Positions 52,874 to 64,000 of a DNA stretch of 64,000 nucleotides are shown in pieces (within the stretch, counting starts at the first letter, position 1; the number at the start of each line of letters is the position of its first letter). The notes beneath the pieces are model-generated. The model did no database searches, was not told the DNA's origin, and worked only from the letters and a program-made list of their open reading frames with translations. A program made the translations under genes and the position numbers. The DNA comes from Bifidobacterium oedipodis (lineage in GTDB: Bacteria > Actinomycetota > Actinomycetes > Actinomycetales > Bifidobacteriaceae): positions 124,001 to 188,000 of the forward strand of contig NZ_JAAIII010000003.1 in assembly GCF_012932425.1 (NCBI RefSeq). The letters are read 5' to 3'.

Positions 52874-54235
52874 TTACTTGCTGGAGGAGGTCTGGTCGTC
52901 GTAGTTGTTCGAATCAGACACCTGGCCCATGAGCTGGCCGAGGAACTCGGTCAGGCGAGCACGGTATTCGCTCTCGAACTGCTTGAGGCTCTGGATGTTG
53001 CCTTCGACGACCTTGGACTGGGCCTGCAGGTTGTCGCGCACCTGCTGAGCGTAGGTGTCGGCGGCGGAACGAGTGCTGGCAGAGTACTGATCGGCGTCGT
53101 CGTGCGTGTTCTTGGAGTACACGTCGGCGTCGTTGCGAGCGTTCTGCGAATACTGATCGGCCTGATCGTGGACCTTCTGCTCGTGCTCGGCGGCGCGACG
53201 CTGCACTTCAGCCACATAGTTGTCGGCGTCGGTGTGCTGGTTCTTGGAGTAGTTGTCCGCATCCTGACGGGTCTTGACGGAGTAGGCATCCGCTTCGGCA
53301 CGCACATTCTGCGAATAGCTGTCGGCATCGGAATGCACGCGGTCGCGATAGCTGTCGGCTTCGGCGCGGGTGCGCTCGGAGTAGTTGTTGGCCTTGTTAA
53401 CCGTATCCGTGTAGTTGGCCTGAGCGGCGTCGGTCAGTTCCTTGGCCTTGGTCTTGCCCTTCTCCACGTACTGGTCGTGCAGCTGCATGGCCAGGGTGAG
53501 CATGGCGGTGGCGCGCTCGGGTTCGGCACCAGCGGTGGCCGCAGCACCGGCGATCTTCTGCAGCGAGCCGGTCTCGGTATTCGGCTCGACCTTGGAGACC
53601 TGGGCACGCAGCTGGTTCTCACGCTGCTTGGATTCCTCAAGCTGACGGGTCAGGTCTTCGATCTGGGCGGCCTGCTGCTCGGCAGCGGCACCCTGCTGCT
53701 GGGCGGCAGCGAGCTGACGGGTCAGATCCTCGTTGGCGGCGCGGAACTGGTCGCGCTCCTTCTGGATGGCGGCGATCTGCTGGCCGACGGCTTCCTGGTT
53801 GCCGGAAGCCTGAGCGGCCTGGGCGGTCAGCTGGTCGATCTGGGCGTTGAGCTGGTCGACCTGGCCCTTGAGCTGCTCGTTCTGGCTGGAGAGTGCGCGG
53901 TTGGATTCCTCAGCTTCGCTCAGCTTGGCGGCTGCCACCTGAGCGGCCTGATCATCGCTGGACTGCTGATCGGCGGCATTCTTCAGCGTCTCGTTCTCGG
54001 CACGCAGCTGCTCCACCTGGGCATTCAGGTCGGAGATCTTGGCGTTCAGATTCGCCACATCCGGGCTCAGCGTCTGGGTGGCCTGACCGCCGGCAACAGC
54101 CTGGCGTCCCAGCGCCTCCACAGTTTCCGTGACCTGGTCGAGGAAGTCGTCAACCTCGTCGACATCATAACCTTCCTTAAATCGAACGGTCTGGAAGGTA
54201 TGCTCCCTAATATCCTTCGGCGTCAACAGAGCCAT
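52874..54235 (-). CDS. DivIVA/Wag31-family polar growth protein
   Basis: 453 residues. The N-terminal DivIVA domain (MALLTPKDIREHTFQTVRFK, then YDVDEVDDFLDQV) is followed by a long Gln/Ala-rich coiled coil (about 60-215) and a C-terminal coiled coil (about 265-420) built from tandem ~13-residue units with a DADxYS or EADxYS core. In actinobacteria this protein marks the cell poles and directs wall growth. It is longer than mycobacterial Wag31 (~260) because of the repeat region. It sits between yggT and lspA. Confidence 0.93.
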   Translation of the reverse strand: MALLTPKDIREHTFQTVRFKEGYDVDEVDDFLDQVTETVEALGRQAVAGGQATQTLSPDVANLNAKISDLNAQVEQLRAENETLKNAADQQSSDDQAAQVAAAKLSEAEESNRALSSQNEQLKGQVDQLNAQIDQLTAQAAQASGNQEAVGQQIAAIQKERDQFRAANEDLTRQLAAAQQQGAAAEQQAAQIEDLTRQLEESKQRENQLRAQVSKVEPNTETGSLQKIAGAAATAGAEPERATAMLTLAMQLHDQYVEKGKTKAKELTDAAQANYTDTVNKANNYSERTRAEADSYRDRVHSDADSYSQNVRAEADAYSVKTRQDADNYSKNQHTDADNYVAEVQRRAAEHEQKVHDQADQYSQNARNDADVYSKNTHDDADQYSASTRSAADTYAQQVRDNLQAQSKVVEGNIQSLKQFESEYRARLTEFLGQLMGQVSDSNNYDDQTSSSK

Positions 54236-54386
54236 AAATCTACACCTCGCTTTGGGGTTGTTGCCCTCGCTTACGTTGGTATCACTTCACGATGCTAGCA
54301 CGACCCCAGTGTAACTTGGCCCTTCAGCCGCAAAACTTCGGGTGCAGATGAGTATATATTCCGTCAGTTGCGACTGCCGGCGATAA

Positions 54387-54689
54387 TCAGAACACAATCA
54401 TTACAACGGTTTCCAACACAATCAATGCGAAATACAGCACAATGAAGCTTACATCCAAATACATTCCGCCCAATGGGAGCGGACGAATATATCGACGCAG
54501 CCAACGCAGCGGGGGTTCGGTGATGGAATACACCACGTCGATGAGCTGCGCCACCACGCCGCGCGGATACCAGTTGCGCGCCAGAATCGAAATCCAATCG
54601 AGGATCATGCGCACGAATAATACAGTGATATAAACATTAATCGCCCATGCGAGAATACGGCCAATCATGGCGAATAGAAACGAAAGCAT
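54387..54689 (-). CDS. YggT-family membrane protein
   Basis: 100 residues with two or three hydrophobic segments (about 2-28 and 75-99). The central family motif MILDWISILARNWYPRG is followed by YSITEPPLRWLRRYIRPL, which is diagnostic. YggT proteins lie in the division cluster of many Gram-positives and cyanobacteria and affect osmotic tolerance or nucleoid/septum organisation. The position between sepF and divIVA is standard. Confidence 0.92.
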   Translation of the reverse strand: MLSFLFAMIGRILAWAINVYITVLFVRMILDWISILARNWYPRGVVAQLIDVVYSITEPPLRWLRRYIRPLPLGGMYLDVSFIVLYFALIVLETVVMIVF

Positions 54690-54820
54690 GGCCTCCAGCC
54701 TAACAAGTGCTCGTGAACAATTCGCTTGGGGCGAGATATGCGTCAGCCGACTGCCTGCTGACAGTCGGCTGAATATGCATAGGATGATTTTGGGGACTAT
54801 AACAGTCCGTTTAAGCCTGC

Positions 54821-55303
54821 TTAGTCCGCGAACAGATCGTGCGTAGGCGACTTACTCACCGGCTCTTCGACCTTGATGTTCACCTGCGCAGGGCTCAGGA
54901 GAAACACACGCGGGGTGACGCGTTCCAGAGAGCCACGCACGCCGAATACCACGCCGGCGGAGAAGTCGACGATGCGGTAGGCGATTGCCTCGGATACACC
55001 GGTCAGGTTGAGCACCACCGGCACTCCGTCGCGCAAGGCACGACCCACCAGCTGGGCGTCCTCATAGGACTTGGGGTGAATGGTGGTGATGCGGTTCACG
55101 CGACCTGCGGCGAACGGCGTGGTCTTGGACGAGGACGTGGAGGTCTGCTGCGGCATCGGGGTGACGGTATGGTCAGCGTCAAAACTGCTCGTCTTAGCCG
55201 CAGGTTGCTGCTGCTGTTCTTCGTCTTCCTCGAAGTACTCGTCGTCATCCGCCACATCGCTCATGCCCAGATACGACATCGCGTTCTTCATGAACCCAGC
55301 CAT
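54821..55303 (-). CDS. sepF: Cell division protein SepF
   Basis: 160 residues. An N-terminal amphipathic, membrane-binding helix ([14 protein letters not shown]) and an acidic Gln-rich linker (about 15-70) precede the SepF core (about 75-150, [19 protein letters not shown] and [13 protein letters not shown]). It anchors FtsZ to the membrane, which matters because actinobacteria lack FtsA. It begins 12 bp after ftsZ, so the two are co-transcribed. Confidence 0.96.
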   Translation of the reverse strand: MAGFMKNAMSYLGMSDVADDDEYFEEDEEQQQQPAAKTSSFDADHTVTPMPQQTSTSSSKTTPFAAGRVNRITTIHPKSYEDAQLVGRALRDGVPVVLNLTGVSEAIAYRIVDFSAGVVFGVRGSLERVTPRVFLLSPAQVNIKVEEPVSKSPTHDLFAD

Positions 55304-55315
55304 ACATCAGTCCTT

Positions 55316-56554
55316 TCAGCGCAGGAAGTCGGGAATGTCGAGATCGCCGGCGGGATCGTTGACGGAAATGGGGGCCTGTTCACCGGTGGCACCAAACTGC
55401 AGCGGGGAGGCGGGGGTCGCCGGAGCATAGGCAGGCTGCGCACCGGTCAACGGCTGCTGCACGGCAGGTGCTGCCTGCGGAGCCGCTTGAGGAGTTGCAG
55501 GGGCGGCGGGAGTTGCGGGCGTAGCCGGTGCCGCTGCCGGAGCGGGCGTTTGCGTCACAGGTATGGACTGGACGGGCGTTTCCGGATCGGGCATGGAGGT
55601 GCGGTCGAATCCTGCAGCAATCACGGTGACGCGCACTTCGTCGCCATAGGCGTCATCCAGTGCCAGGCCCCAAATAATCTGCGCTTCAGGGTGAATGGCC
55701 TTGCGCACCAGTTCGGTGGCGGCGGAGGCTTCCTGCAGCTTCAGGTCGGTGGGGCCAGCGATGTTGATCAGCGCACCATGGGCACCTTCGATGCTCTCTT
55801 CCAGCAGAGGCGAGCTGATGGCGATTTCGGCGGCCTGGGTGGCGCGGTCTTCACCCCGCGCCGAACCGATGCCGAACAGTGCGGTGCCGGCACCACGCAG
55901 AATGGAGTTGACGTCAGAGAAATCCACATGGATGTAGGAATTCATCGAAATCAGATCGGTGATGCCCTGCACACCGGCGAGCAGTGCGGTATCAGCGGTT
56001 TTGAACGCTTCGATGATGCCGATGGAGCGATCAGAAAGCTCCAGCAGGCGATCGTTGGGAATGACGATAAGGGCGTCGACTTCCTTGCGCAGGTTATCAA
56101 TGCCGTATTCTGCGGAGGCGGCGCGCTGCGGGCCTTCGAAGCTGAACGGACGGGTGACCACGGCGATGGTCAGTGCACCCTGCTGGTGGGCGGCACGCGC
56201 AACAATGGGGCTGGCACCGGTACCAGTGCCACCGCCTTCACCACAGGTGACGAACACCATGTCGGAACCCTTGAGGGATTCCTCGATGTCCGACTGGTGA
56301 TCCTGTGCGGCCTTCGCGCCCTTCTCCGGATCTGCGCCTGCGCCGAGGCCACGGCTGGAGGCGTCGGACAGGGAGATCTTCACATCAGCGTCGGAACGTA
56401 GCAAATCCTTCGCATCGGTGTTGACCGCCACAAATTCAACGTTCTGTAGCCCTTCGGCAATCATACGGTTGACGGCGTTGCCGCCGGCTCCACCGACGCC
56501 GACGACCTTGATATTAGTCTTGTCGTTGAACTCAGTCTGGGCGATCTCGCTCAC
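55316..56554 (-). CDS. ftsZ: Cell division protein FtsZ
   Basis: 412 residues from a GTG with CAGGAG upstream. The GTPase domain has GVGGAGGNAVNRM (about 19-31), the tubulin signature GGGTGTGASP (about 107-116) and NVDAIL-type T7-loop residues in HVDFSDVNSIL. The C-terminal linker is unusually Pro/Ala-rich (about 320-385, PAAAPATPATPA). It ends in the conserved tail DLDIPDFLR, which binds SepF. Its ring drives septation. Confidence 0.97.
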   Translation of the reverse strand: MSEIAQTEFNDKTNIKVVGVGGAGGNAVNRMIAEGLQNVEFVAVNTDAKDLLRSDADVKISLSDASSRGLGAGADPEKGAKAAQDHQSDIEESLKGSDMVFVTCGEGGGTGTGASPIVARAAHQQGALTIAVVTRPFSFEGPQRAASAEYGIDNLRKEVDALIVIPNDRLLELSDRSIGIIEAFKTADTALLAGVQGITDLISMNSYIHVDFSDVNSILRGAGTALFGIGSARGEDRATQAAEIAISSPLLEESIEGAHGALINIAGPTDLKLQEASAATELVRKAIHPEAQIIWGLALDDAYGDEVRVTVIAAGFDRTSMPDPETPVQSIPVTQTPAPAAAPATPATPAAPATPQAAPQAAPAVQQPLTGAQPAYAPATPASPLQFGATGEQAPISVNDPAGDLDIPDFLR

Positions 56555-56654
56555 GTTAGGCTCCTGTCACTTCACGGTTACACCTTAGACTAGCGCAATA
56601 CGGCTACTCTTTGGGTCAATTTTCCATCTGGTTACGTGCGTGTTTTGCGCAATT

Positions 56655-57893
56655 TTAGTAACTCGCGTCCATCGGGTCATCGCCGAACAGTGTCTCGCGC
56701 TCCTCATGGGTGGTGGTGCGAGCGTCGAGCCACCCATAGGGAAGGTGCACTTTCTTTGCAAAGCGCACGCGACCGCGAGGCTTGTCGATTACGCGAGGCG
56801 GGTATTCGATACTGGGATCGAGGTTGCCCATCTCACGCTCCAAATCGGCCATATTCTCGCATTCCATGAAGGCTTTACGCGTGGATCCGCCCACCGGGAA
56901 CCCCTTCAGGTACCAGGCGATATGCTTGCGCAGGTCGTGCACTGCCATGCGCTCATCACCCTCATAGAACTCGGTCAGCAGTTCGGCATGCCGGCGGATG
57001 ATGCGGCACACCTCGCCAAGATTCGGGTTGATGCGCTCAGGATTGCCTTCGAAGGCATTCTTGATATTGGCGAACAGCCACGGTCGGCCCTGGCACCCAC
57101 GGCCGACGGCCACGCCATCGCAACCGGTTTGCCGCACCATGGCAAGCGCATCCTCGGCACCCCAGATATCACCGTTGCCAAATACCGGGATATCGAGCGA
57201 GGCTTTAAGCTCGCCGATACGCGACCAGTCGGAGTGACCGCCATAGTATTCCGCAGTGGTGCGCGCGTGCAGGGTCACAGCCTTGCAACCCTCTTCTTGG
57301 GCGATATGTCCGGCTTCGAGGAAGGTTTCATGGTTGTGGTCGATGCCGACCCTGATTTTTGCGGTGACCGGAATGCTTGCAGCATCGCACACCTTGACCA
57401 CGCGGGAGATCAGTTCGGTGAAAATGTCGGTTTTCCATGGCAGGGCGGAGCCACCGCCACGACGGGTGACTTTGGGTACCGGGCAGCCGAAGTTCAGATC
57501 GACATGATCAGCCATGCCCTCATCCACCACGATTTTGGCGGCCTGCTCGGTGATCGAGGGGTTTACGCCATACAACTGCAACGAGCGGATCTTCTCGCTG
57601 GGGGCAAAATGACACAAGCGCAGGGCCTTGGGGTTTCGGGCCACCAATGCACGGGCGGTGATCATTTCGGCGACATACAGGCCGTCTGGACCGTATTCCT
57701 CGCAGATCACACGAAAAGGCCAATTGGTCACTCCCGCCATCGGCGACAACACCACCGGCGTCGGCACAGTAATCGAGCCCAGCTGCACCGGTGCCATATG
57801 CGGCACCTGATCGGGCTCAATGGAACGCGGCGAGCGCGGATCCTCCCCCACAAGGGAGTCGCCGCGCTCGTCAATAACAGTTTCGGCTGCCAC
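56655..57893 (-). CDS. dus: tRNA-dihydrouridine synthase
   Basis: 412 residues from a GTG that directly abuts the glyS stop codon, so translation is coupled. The FMN TIM barrel has LSPMAGVTNWPFR (about 49-61), LQLYG, DLNFGCPVPKVTRRGGGSAL (about 137-156, catalytic Cys), HARTTAEYYGG and GNGDIWGAEDAL, then GCDGVAVGRGCQGRPW. It reduces uridines in the tRNA D-loop. It is of the DusB/actinobacterial type. The first ~30 residues are less conserved, and an internal ATG at MAPVQLG could be an alternative start. Confidence 0.94.
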   Translation of the reverse strand: MAAETVIDERGDSLVGEDPRSPRSIEPDQVPHMAPVQLGSITVPTPVVLSPMAGVTNWPFRVICEEYGPDGLYVAEMITARALVARNPKALRLCHFAPSEKIRSLQLYGVNPSITEQAAKIVVDEGMADHVDLNFGCPVPKVTRRGGGSALPWKTDIFTELISRVVKVCDAASIPVTAKIRVGIDHNHETFLEAGHIAQEEGCKAVTLHARTTAEYYGGHSDWSRIGELKASLDIPVFGNGDIWGAEDALAMVRQTGCDGVAVGRGCQGRPWLFANIKNAFEGNPERINPNLGEVCRIIRRHAELLTEFYEGDERMAVHDLRKHIAWYLKGFPVGGSTRKAFMECENMADLEREMGNLDPSIEYPPRVIDKPRGRVRFAKKVHLPYGWLDARTTTHEERETLFGDDPMDASY

Positions 57894-59366
57894 TTAGTAC
57901 AGACCGCCGGCTTCCTGCACACCGGAGGCCGGCCAGGGCTCACCACCCATTTCCACCGGCTTCATCGGCACGCGGGTGCGTTTCTCGCCGATGCGAGCGG
58001 CCACATAATCGCTCACCTTATCCAGGGCAACGCGCTCCTGGGTCATGGTGTCGCGCTCACGGATGGTCACGGCCTGATCATCCAGGGTGTCGAAGTCCAC
58101 GGTGATGCACAGCGGGGTGCCGATCTCGTCCTGGCGACGGTAGCGGCGGCCGATGGCACCGGCCTCGTCGTAGTCGATCATCCACTCGTTGAAGCGCAGG
58201 TCGGCGGCGAGGTTCTGGGCCACGGTCTGCAGTTCGGGCTTCTTGCTCAGCGGCAGCACGGCGGCCTTGACCGGGGCCAGACGCGGGTCAAGACGCAACA
58301 CGGTGCGCTTGTCGACGCCGCCCTTGGTGTTGGGGGCCTCGTCCACATCGTAGGCGTCCACGAGGAAGCACATCAGGGAACGGGTCAGGCCGGCGGCCGG
58401 CTCGATCACGTAGGGGATGAACTTTTCGCCGGTGGCCTGGTTGAAGTAGCTCAGATCCTCGCCGGAGTGCTTGGAGTGAGCGGTCAGGTCGAAGTCGGTA
58501 CGGTTGGCGATGCCCTCAAGCTCACCCCAGTCGGAGCCCTGGAAGCCGAACTTGTATTCGATATCCACGGTGCGCTTGGAGTAGTGGGACAGCTTTTCCT
58601 TCGGATGCTCATAGTGGCGCAGGTTCTCCGGCTTGACGCCCAAATCGATGTACCACTGGGTACGAGCGTCAATCCAGTACTGATGCCATTCCTCGTCGGT
58701 GCCGGGCACCACGAAGAACTCCATCTCCATCTGTTCGAACTCACGGGTGCGGAAGATGAAGTTGCCGGGGGTGATTTCGTTACGGAAGGACTTGCCCATG
58801 TTGGCGATGCCGAACGGCGGCTTGGAGCGCGAGGAAGTCATCACGTTCTTGAAGTCCACGAAAATGCCCTGCGCGGTTTCGGGGCGCAGGTAGTGCAGGG
58901 AGTTTTCATCCTCCACGGGGCCGAGGTGCGTGCGAAGCATCATGTTGAAGTCGCGCGGTTCGGTCCACTGGCCACGGGTGCCGCAGTCGGGGCAGACGAT
59001 GTCCTTCAGACCATTCTCTGGCAGCTTGTCGCCGTGCTTCTCGGCGTAGGATTCCTCAAGCTTGTCGGCGCGGTTGCGCTTGTGGCAGTTGAGGCATTCG
59101 ACCAGCGGATCGTTGAACACGGAGACATGGCCGGAGGCAACCCATACCTGCGGAGGCAGGATGATGGACGTGTCCACGCCCACGACGTCGGGACGGGTGA
59201 CGACCATGGAGCGCCACCATTCACGCTTGATATTGTCTTTGAGAGCGACGCCGAGGGGGCCGTAATCCCAAGCGGAACGGGTGCCGCCGTAGATTTCGCC
59301 GGCGGGGAACACGAATCCGCGGCGCTTGGCGAGGGATACGACTTCATCGAGTTTGGACTGAGCCAC
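57894..59366 (-). CDS. glyS: Glycyl-tRNA synthetase (alpha2 type)
   Basis: 490 residues of the dimeric bacterial/eukaryotic type. Class II motifs are visible: [18 protein letters not shown] near the start, [15 protein letters not shown] (motif 2 neighbourhood), [20 protein letters not shown] (motif 2) and [14 protein letters not shown] (motif 3). Zn-type CxxC pairs occur in CLNCHKRN and CPDCGTRG. It attaches glycine to tRNA-Gly. No T-box is seen upstream; the region instead carries family A palindromes (59460-59570). Confidence 0.97.
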   Translation of the reverse strand: MAQSKLDEVVSLAKRRGFVFPAGEIYGGTRSAWDYGPLGVALKDNIKREWWRSMVVTRPDVVGVDTSIILPPQVWVASGHVSVFNDPLVECLNCHKRNRADKLEESYAEKHGDKLPENGLKDIVCPDCGTRGQWTEPRDFNMMLRTHLGPVEDENSLHYLRPETAQGIFVDFKNVMTSSRSKPPFGIANMGKSFRNEITPGNFIFRTREFEQMEMEFFVVPGTDEEWHQYWIDARTQWYIDLGVKPENLRHYEHPKEKLSHYSKRTVDIEYKFGFQGSDWGELEGIANRTDFDLTAHSKHSGEDLSYFNQATGEKFIPYVIEPAAGLTRSLMCFLVDAYDVDEAPNTKGGVDKRTVLRLDPRLAPVKAAVLPLSKKPELQTVAQNLAADLRFNEWMIDYDEAGAIGRRYRRQDEIGTPLCITVDFDTLDDQAVTIRERDTMTQERVALDKVSDYVAARIGEKRTRVPMKPVEMGGEPWPASGVQEAGGLY

Positions 59367-59459
59367 AATGCACCTTCTGGTTTGAACGGTTTGGGGACTT
59401 GATTACAACCTCTCCAGCGTACCGACACGCGCTGACAGCTTGTCCTATGAAGGATGCAC

Positions 59460-59570
59460 TTCCCAAATTCGAGACGCTTATTCGCCGTCAGCGTCCCAAA
59501 CTTGGGAGATAACCGTCTTTCTTCCCAGGTTTGGGACGCTCAGCCGCTCTCAGCGTCTCGAACCTGGGAA
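59460..59570. repeat. Two tandem 62-bp palindromic repeats (family A, copy 3)
   Basis: Units begin at 59460 and 59522, again 62 bp apart. The second pairs TTCCCAGGTTTGGGACGCT with the complementary arm ending at 59570, with two mismatches. They lie between the divergent glyS and XRE genes, more than 45 kb from the other copies. Confidence 0.9.
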
Positions 59571-59625
59571 ATCGGCCTGCTGTTGGTGCCAGCGGGAAGG
59601 TTGTGCGTGCAATATGATGAGAGGC

Positions 59626-59952
59626 ATGAATTCCCAGGAGTTGATTCGCAGGATGATGGAACTGACAGGCATGAACGCCACACAGTTCTCGAAGGCCACC
59701 GGCATGACCGAATCCATGATTTCACGTACGCTGGCGGGCAAAAACGATCCGTCATTCAATAAAATCGCCGATGCCATCGAACATCTCGGCTTCGCCATCT
59801 CCTTTACTCCCATCAGCCAAAGCGCTTTGGAAGAAACCACGCTCAGGTTGCTGCGTGAGCGGCAGCACAGTGCCGATTCGGCGGCTTCCGGCACAGCAGA
59901 TGCAACGGATACAGCAGGCACGGCAGATATAACCGACGCCGATAACCGCTGA
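59626..59952 (+). CDS. XRE-family HTH regulator
   Basis: 108 residues from the ATG at 59626. Upstream in-frame codons read through the palindromes and are rejected. TATGAT ends 7 nt before this ATG, so the mRNA is probably leaderless. The HTH spans about 3-58 (LIRRMMELTGMNATQFSKAT, then SMISRTLAGKNDPSFNKIADA), resembling antitoxin-type or phage-type Cro/CI proteins. The C-terminus is an Ala/Thr/Asp-rich tail with repeated TADAT-like units. No toxin gene is adjacent. Confidence 0.8.
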   Translation: MNSQELIRRMMELTGMNATQFSKATGMTESMISRTLAGKNDPSFNKIADAIEHLGFAISFTPISQSALEETTLRLLRERQHSADSAASGTADATDTAGTADITDADNR

Positions 59953-59995
59953 CAACATCGTCCAGACACGCACCTACGCTGTAATCAAATAGTGA

Positions 59996-60088
59996 AGCAG
60001 GGGAACCCCGTGAAGTGTTCGGGGTTGAGATTGGCCCATAGCCTGACCCTTTGAACCTGTTGGTTAAAACCATCGTAGGGAGCGAACC
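59996..60088 (+). ncRNA. TPP riboswitch (THI box)
   Basis: The conserved 3' half reads CTGACCCTTTGAACCTGTTG, then GGTTAAAACC and CGTAGGGAGC. The 5' half has AGCAGGGGAACCCC and GGGGTTGAGA, matching the pyrophosphate- and pyrimidine-binding halves. It ends at the ribosome site of thiM (GGGAGCGAACC-ATG), so it should act by masking translation initiation when thiamine pyrophosphate is plentiful. Confidence 0.93.
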
Positions 60089-61147
60089 ATGAGCAGCGAC
60101 TCAGTATATTCCTGTAGCGACGCCGACGGTGCGATTCGCACTCGCATTGCCGAAGCCGTACAAGCCGTAAAAGACACCACGCCGCTGGCCCAATCGTTCA
60201 CAAATTTCGTAACCATCAATCTTGTGGCCAATGCGCAGCTGGCCTCTGGCGGCACGGCAGCCATGAGCTTTCTGCCGGATGACATCATCGATACGGCGAA
60301 AATCGCCGGTGCGAACTACATCAATGTCGGCACGCTGCTGCCTTTCTATAAGGACGCTTTGCCTGATATCGCGCAACGACTGGCTTACTTGAAAAAGCCG
60401 TGGGTGCTCGACCCTGTGGCGGCCGGCATCGGCAAAACGCGCACCGCGATCCTCAAATCCTTCCGCGATTATCCGCCGACGATTGTGCGCGGCAATGCCT
60501 CCGAGATTATCGCGCTGGCGGATATGTGGGGCCTGCCTCGTAACTCAACAGATTTCACCAACTTGGGGGACGTTCACGGCAAGGTTGGGGGACACAACGC
60601 AACGTCGCTCCCCCAACCCCACGCCGCATCCGACACCTCCGACAATATCCCGACGTCTGATGCATCGGCCGGTACCACCACGCGCCCTGCCGGCGTGGAA
60701 TCCGTGGATGATGTGGATGCCGCAATTCCTTCGGCCATCGCACTGGCCAAGCACCTGAGCTCGCATATGCCCGCAGCCATGGCGCAACGGTTCAGCAGCG
60801 AAAACGACGCTGCATCAGTTCCCTGCCCACGGGCGGCAGTGGCCGTTTCAGGAGCCGTTGACCTGGTTACCGACGGTGAAACCGTCTATCGCCTGCCCGG
60901 AGGCAGCGCGATGATGGCGAAAATCACTGGCGCCGGATGCTCATTGGGCGGTGTGACCGCCGTGTATCTGGCCGTCGCCGATCCTCTGATCGCCGCTCTC
61001 GCCGCATCCCTGTTGTATGACCGTGCGGCCGAAATCGCTGAACATGAATCACATGGCCCGGGTTCATTCCAGGTCGCATTCCTTGATGCCCTGTGGAATG
61101 TGACGGCCGAACAAGTGGCTTCATCGCCGCTGCTGGTCGCATCGTGA
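60089..61147 (+). CDS. thiM: Hydroxyethylthiazole kinase
   Basis: 352 residues against ~270 for the family. The N-terminal part is canonical: PLAQSFTNFVTINLVANAQLASGG (about 34-57), AGANYINVGTL, KPWVLDPVAAGIGKTRTAIL and PTIVRGNASEIIALA (about 131-145). The C-terminal kinase motif reads ITGAGCSLGGVTAVYLA (about 279-295). An extra low-complexity stretch (about 155-215, Ser/Thr/Ala/Asp-rich) interrupts the fold. The enzyme phosphorylates the thiazole alcohol for salvage. The gene lies directly under the TPP riboswitch. Confidence 0.93.
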   Translation: MSSDSVYSCSDADGAIRTRIAEAVQAVKDTTPLAQSFTNFVTINLVANAQLASGGTAAMSFLPDDIIDTAKIAGANYINVGTLLPFYKDALPDIAQRLAYLKKPWVLDPVAAGIGKTRTAILKSFRDYPPTIVRGNASEIIALADMWGLPRNSTDFTNLGDVHGKVGGHNATSLPQPHAASDTSDNIPTSDASAGTTTRPAGVESVDDVDAAIPSAIALAKHLSSHMPAAMAQRFSSENDAASVPCPRAAVAVSGAVDLVTDGETVYRLPGGSAMMAKITGAGCSLGGVTAVYLAVADPLIAALAASLLYDRAAEIAEHESHGPGSFQVAFLDALWNVTAEQVASSPLLVAS

Positions 61148-61256
61148 ACCTCGGTACCTGAATTTCCCGCAGGATGCGGCACATATACATAACCATGGCC
61201 GGCTCATGCAATGCCATACCGATATGCAACGTCCGCACCCCACTGCTAGCAGCTAG

Positions 61257-63983
<2,727 letters not shown>

Positions 63984-64000
63984 CAGCAGCTCACTAAAAT

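Noticed and set aside
52355..54298. A 647-codon Gly/Leu/Val-rich frame antisense to lspA and divIVA
   Set aside because: Its composition comes from the Gln/Ala coiled-coil codons of divIVA read in reverse; it crosses two real genes.
56640..59402. A 920-codon open frame antisense to dus and glyS
   Set aside because: It spans two certain genes on the opposite strand and has a Val/His/Gly-rich shadow composition.

Overview
The window is high-GC, gene-dense DNA from a bifidobacterium, most likely of the Bifidobacterium longum group. This is inferred from several features: a thiE-thiC fusion behind a TPP riboswitch, a 1,100-residue IleS behind an actinobacterial translational T-box, an ftsZ-sepF-yggT-divIVA-lspA cluster, and many plant-glycan enzyme genes under LacI and TetR control. 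No rRNA, tRNA or CRISPR array was found.

Layout. 1-2963 is the edge of a prophage: a partial structural gene, a lysogeny-type membrane protein, an ImmA/IrrE protease and a tyrosine integrase. 3.5-8.6 kb is a carbohydrate locus with two TetR regulators, a GH42 beta-galactosidase and a Gfo/Idh/MocA oxidoreductase; the GH42 and oxidoreductase genes carry the same 20-bp palindromic operator. 8.65-12.1 kb holds an aldo/keto reductase plus UPF0303 pair between two ~254-bp direct repeats. Each repeat contains three 62-bp palindromes and the 3' end of a glutamate-cysteine ligase-type gene. 12.3-17.5 kb is a giant acyl-CoA dehydratase activase-type gene with a REP-like element in its reading frame. 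17.8-22.5 kb is accessory: a truncated COG2865 regulator, an RpiR regulator, a polypyrimidine tract, a palindromic repeat array and a nuclease-like gene. 22.5-26.7 kb holds an ion transporter, dnaG and an acetyltransferase. 26.9-34.1 kb is a second carbohydrate locus: DapB-like oxidoreductase, clan GH-A hydrolase, GH43, LacI regulator and aldo/keto reductase. 34.2-40.9 kb holds dGTPase, a second repeat array with its nuclease-like gene, and ileS with its T-box. 41.0-42.4 kb is a lower-GC island with a DUF3990/DUF3791 operon. 42.5-47.7 kb has an MFS transporter, an aldo/keto reductase and a two-gene ABC system. 47.75-59.4 kb is a leftward housekeeping block: dnaE, rluD-type synthase, lspA, divIVA, yggT, sepF, ftsZ, dus, glyS. 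59.6-64 kb has an XRE regulator and the thiamine genes.

The most unusual observation is a recurring two-copy module. Two related proteins (AbiEi-like N-terminus, DUF559/PD-(D/E)XK-like C-terminus), at 20639-21616 and 35984-36982, are each followed directly downstream by an array of six or seven ~51-bp palindromic units. Each is preceded by an identical 17-bp element at nearly the same distance from the start, and further upstream by a DnaA-box-like sequence. The palindrome sequences differ between the two arrays while the architecture is kept, which suggests a gene-repeat partnership, perhaps loosely comparable to RAYT/REP. I do not recognise it as a described system.

Genes working together: the TetR at 6682-7314 probably represses both GH42 and the oxidoreductase. 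The LacI protein at 31904-32935 probably represses GH43 through two operators that bracket its promoter. The GH-A hydrolase and the aldo/keto reductase at 33157 share a different 12-bp motif. ThiM and ThiE-ThiC form a thiamine set headed by a TPP riboswitch.
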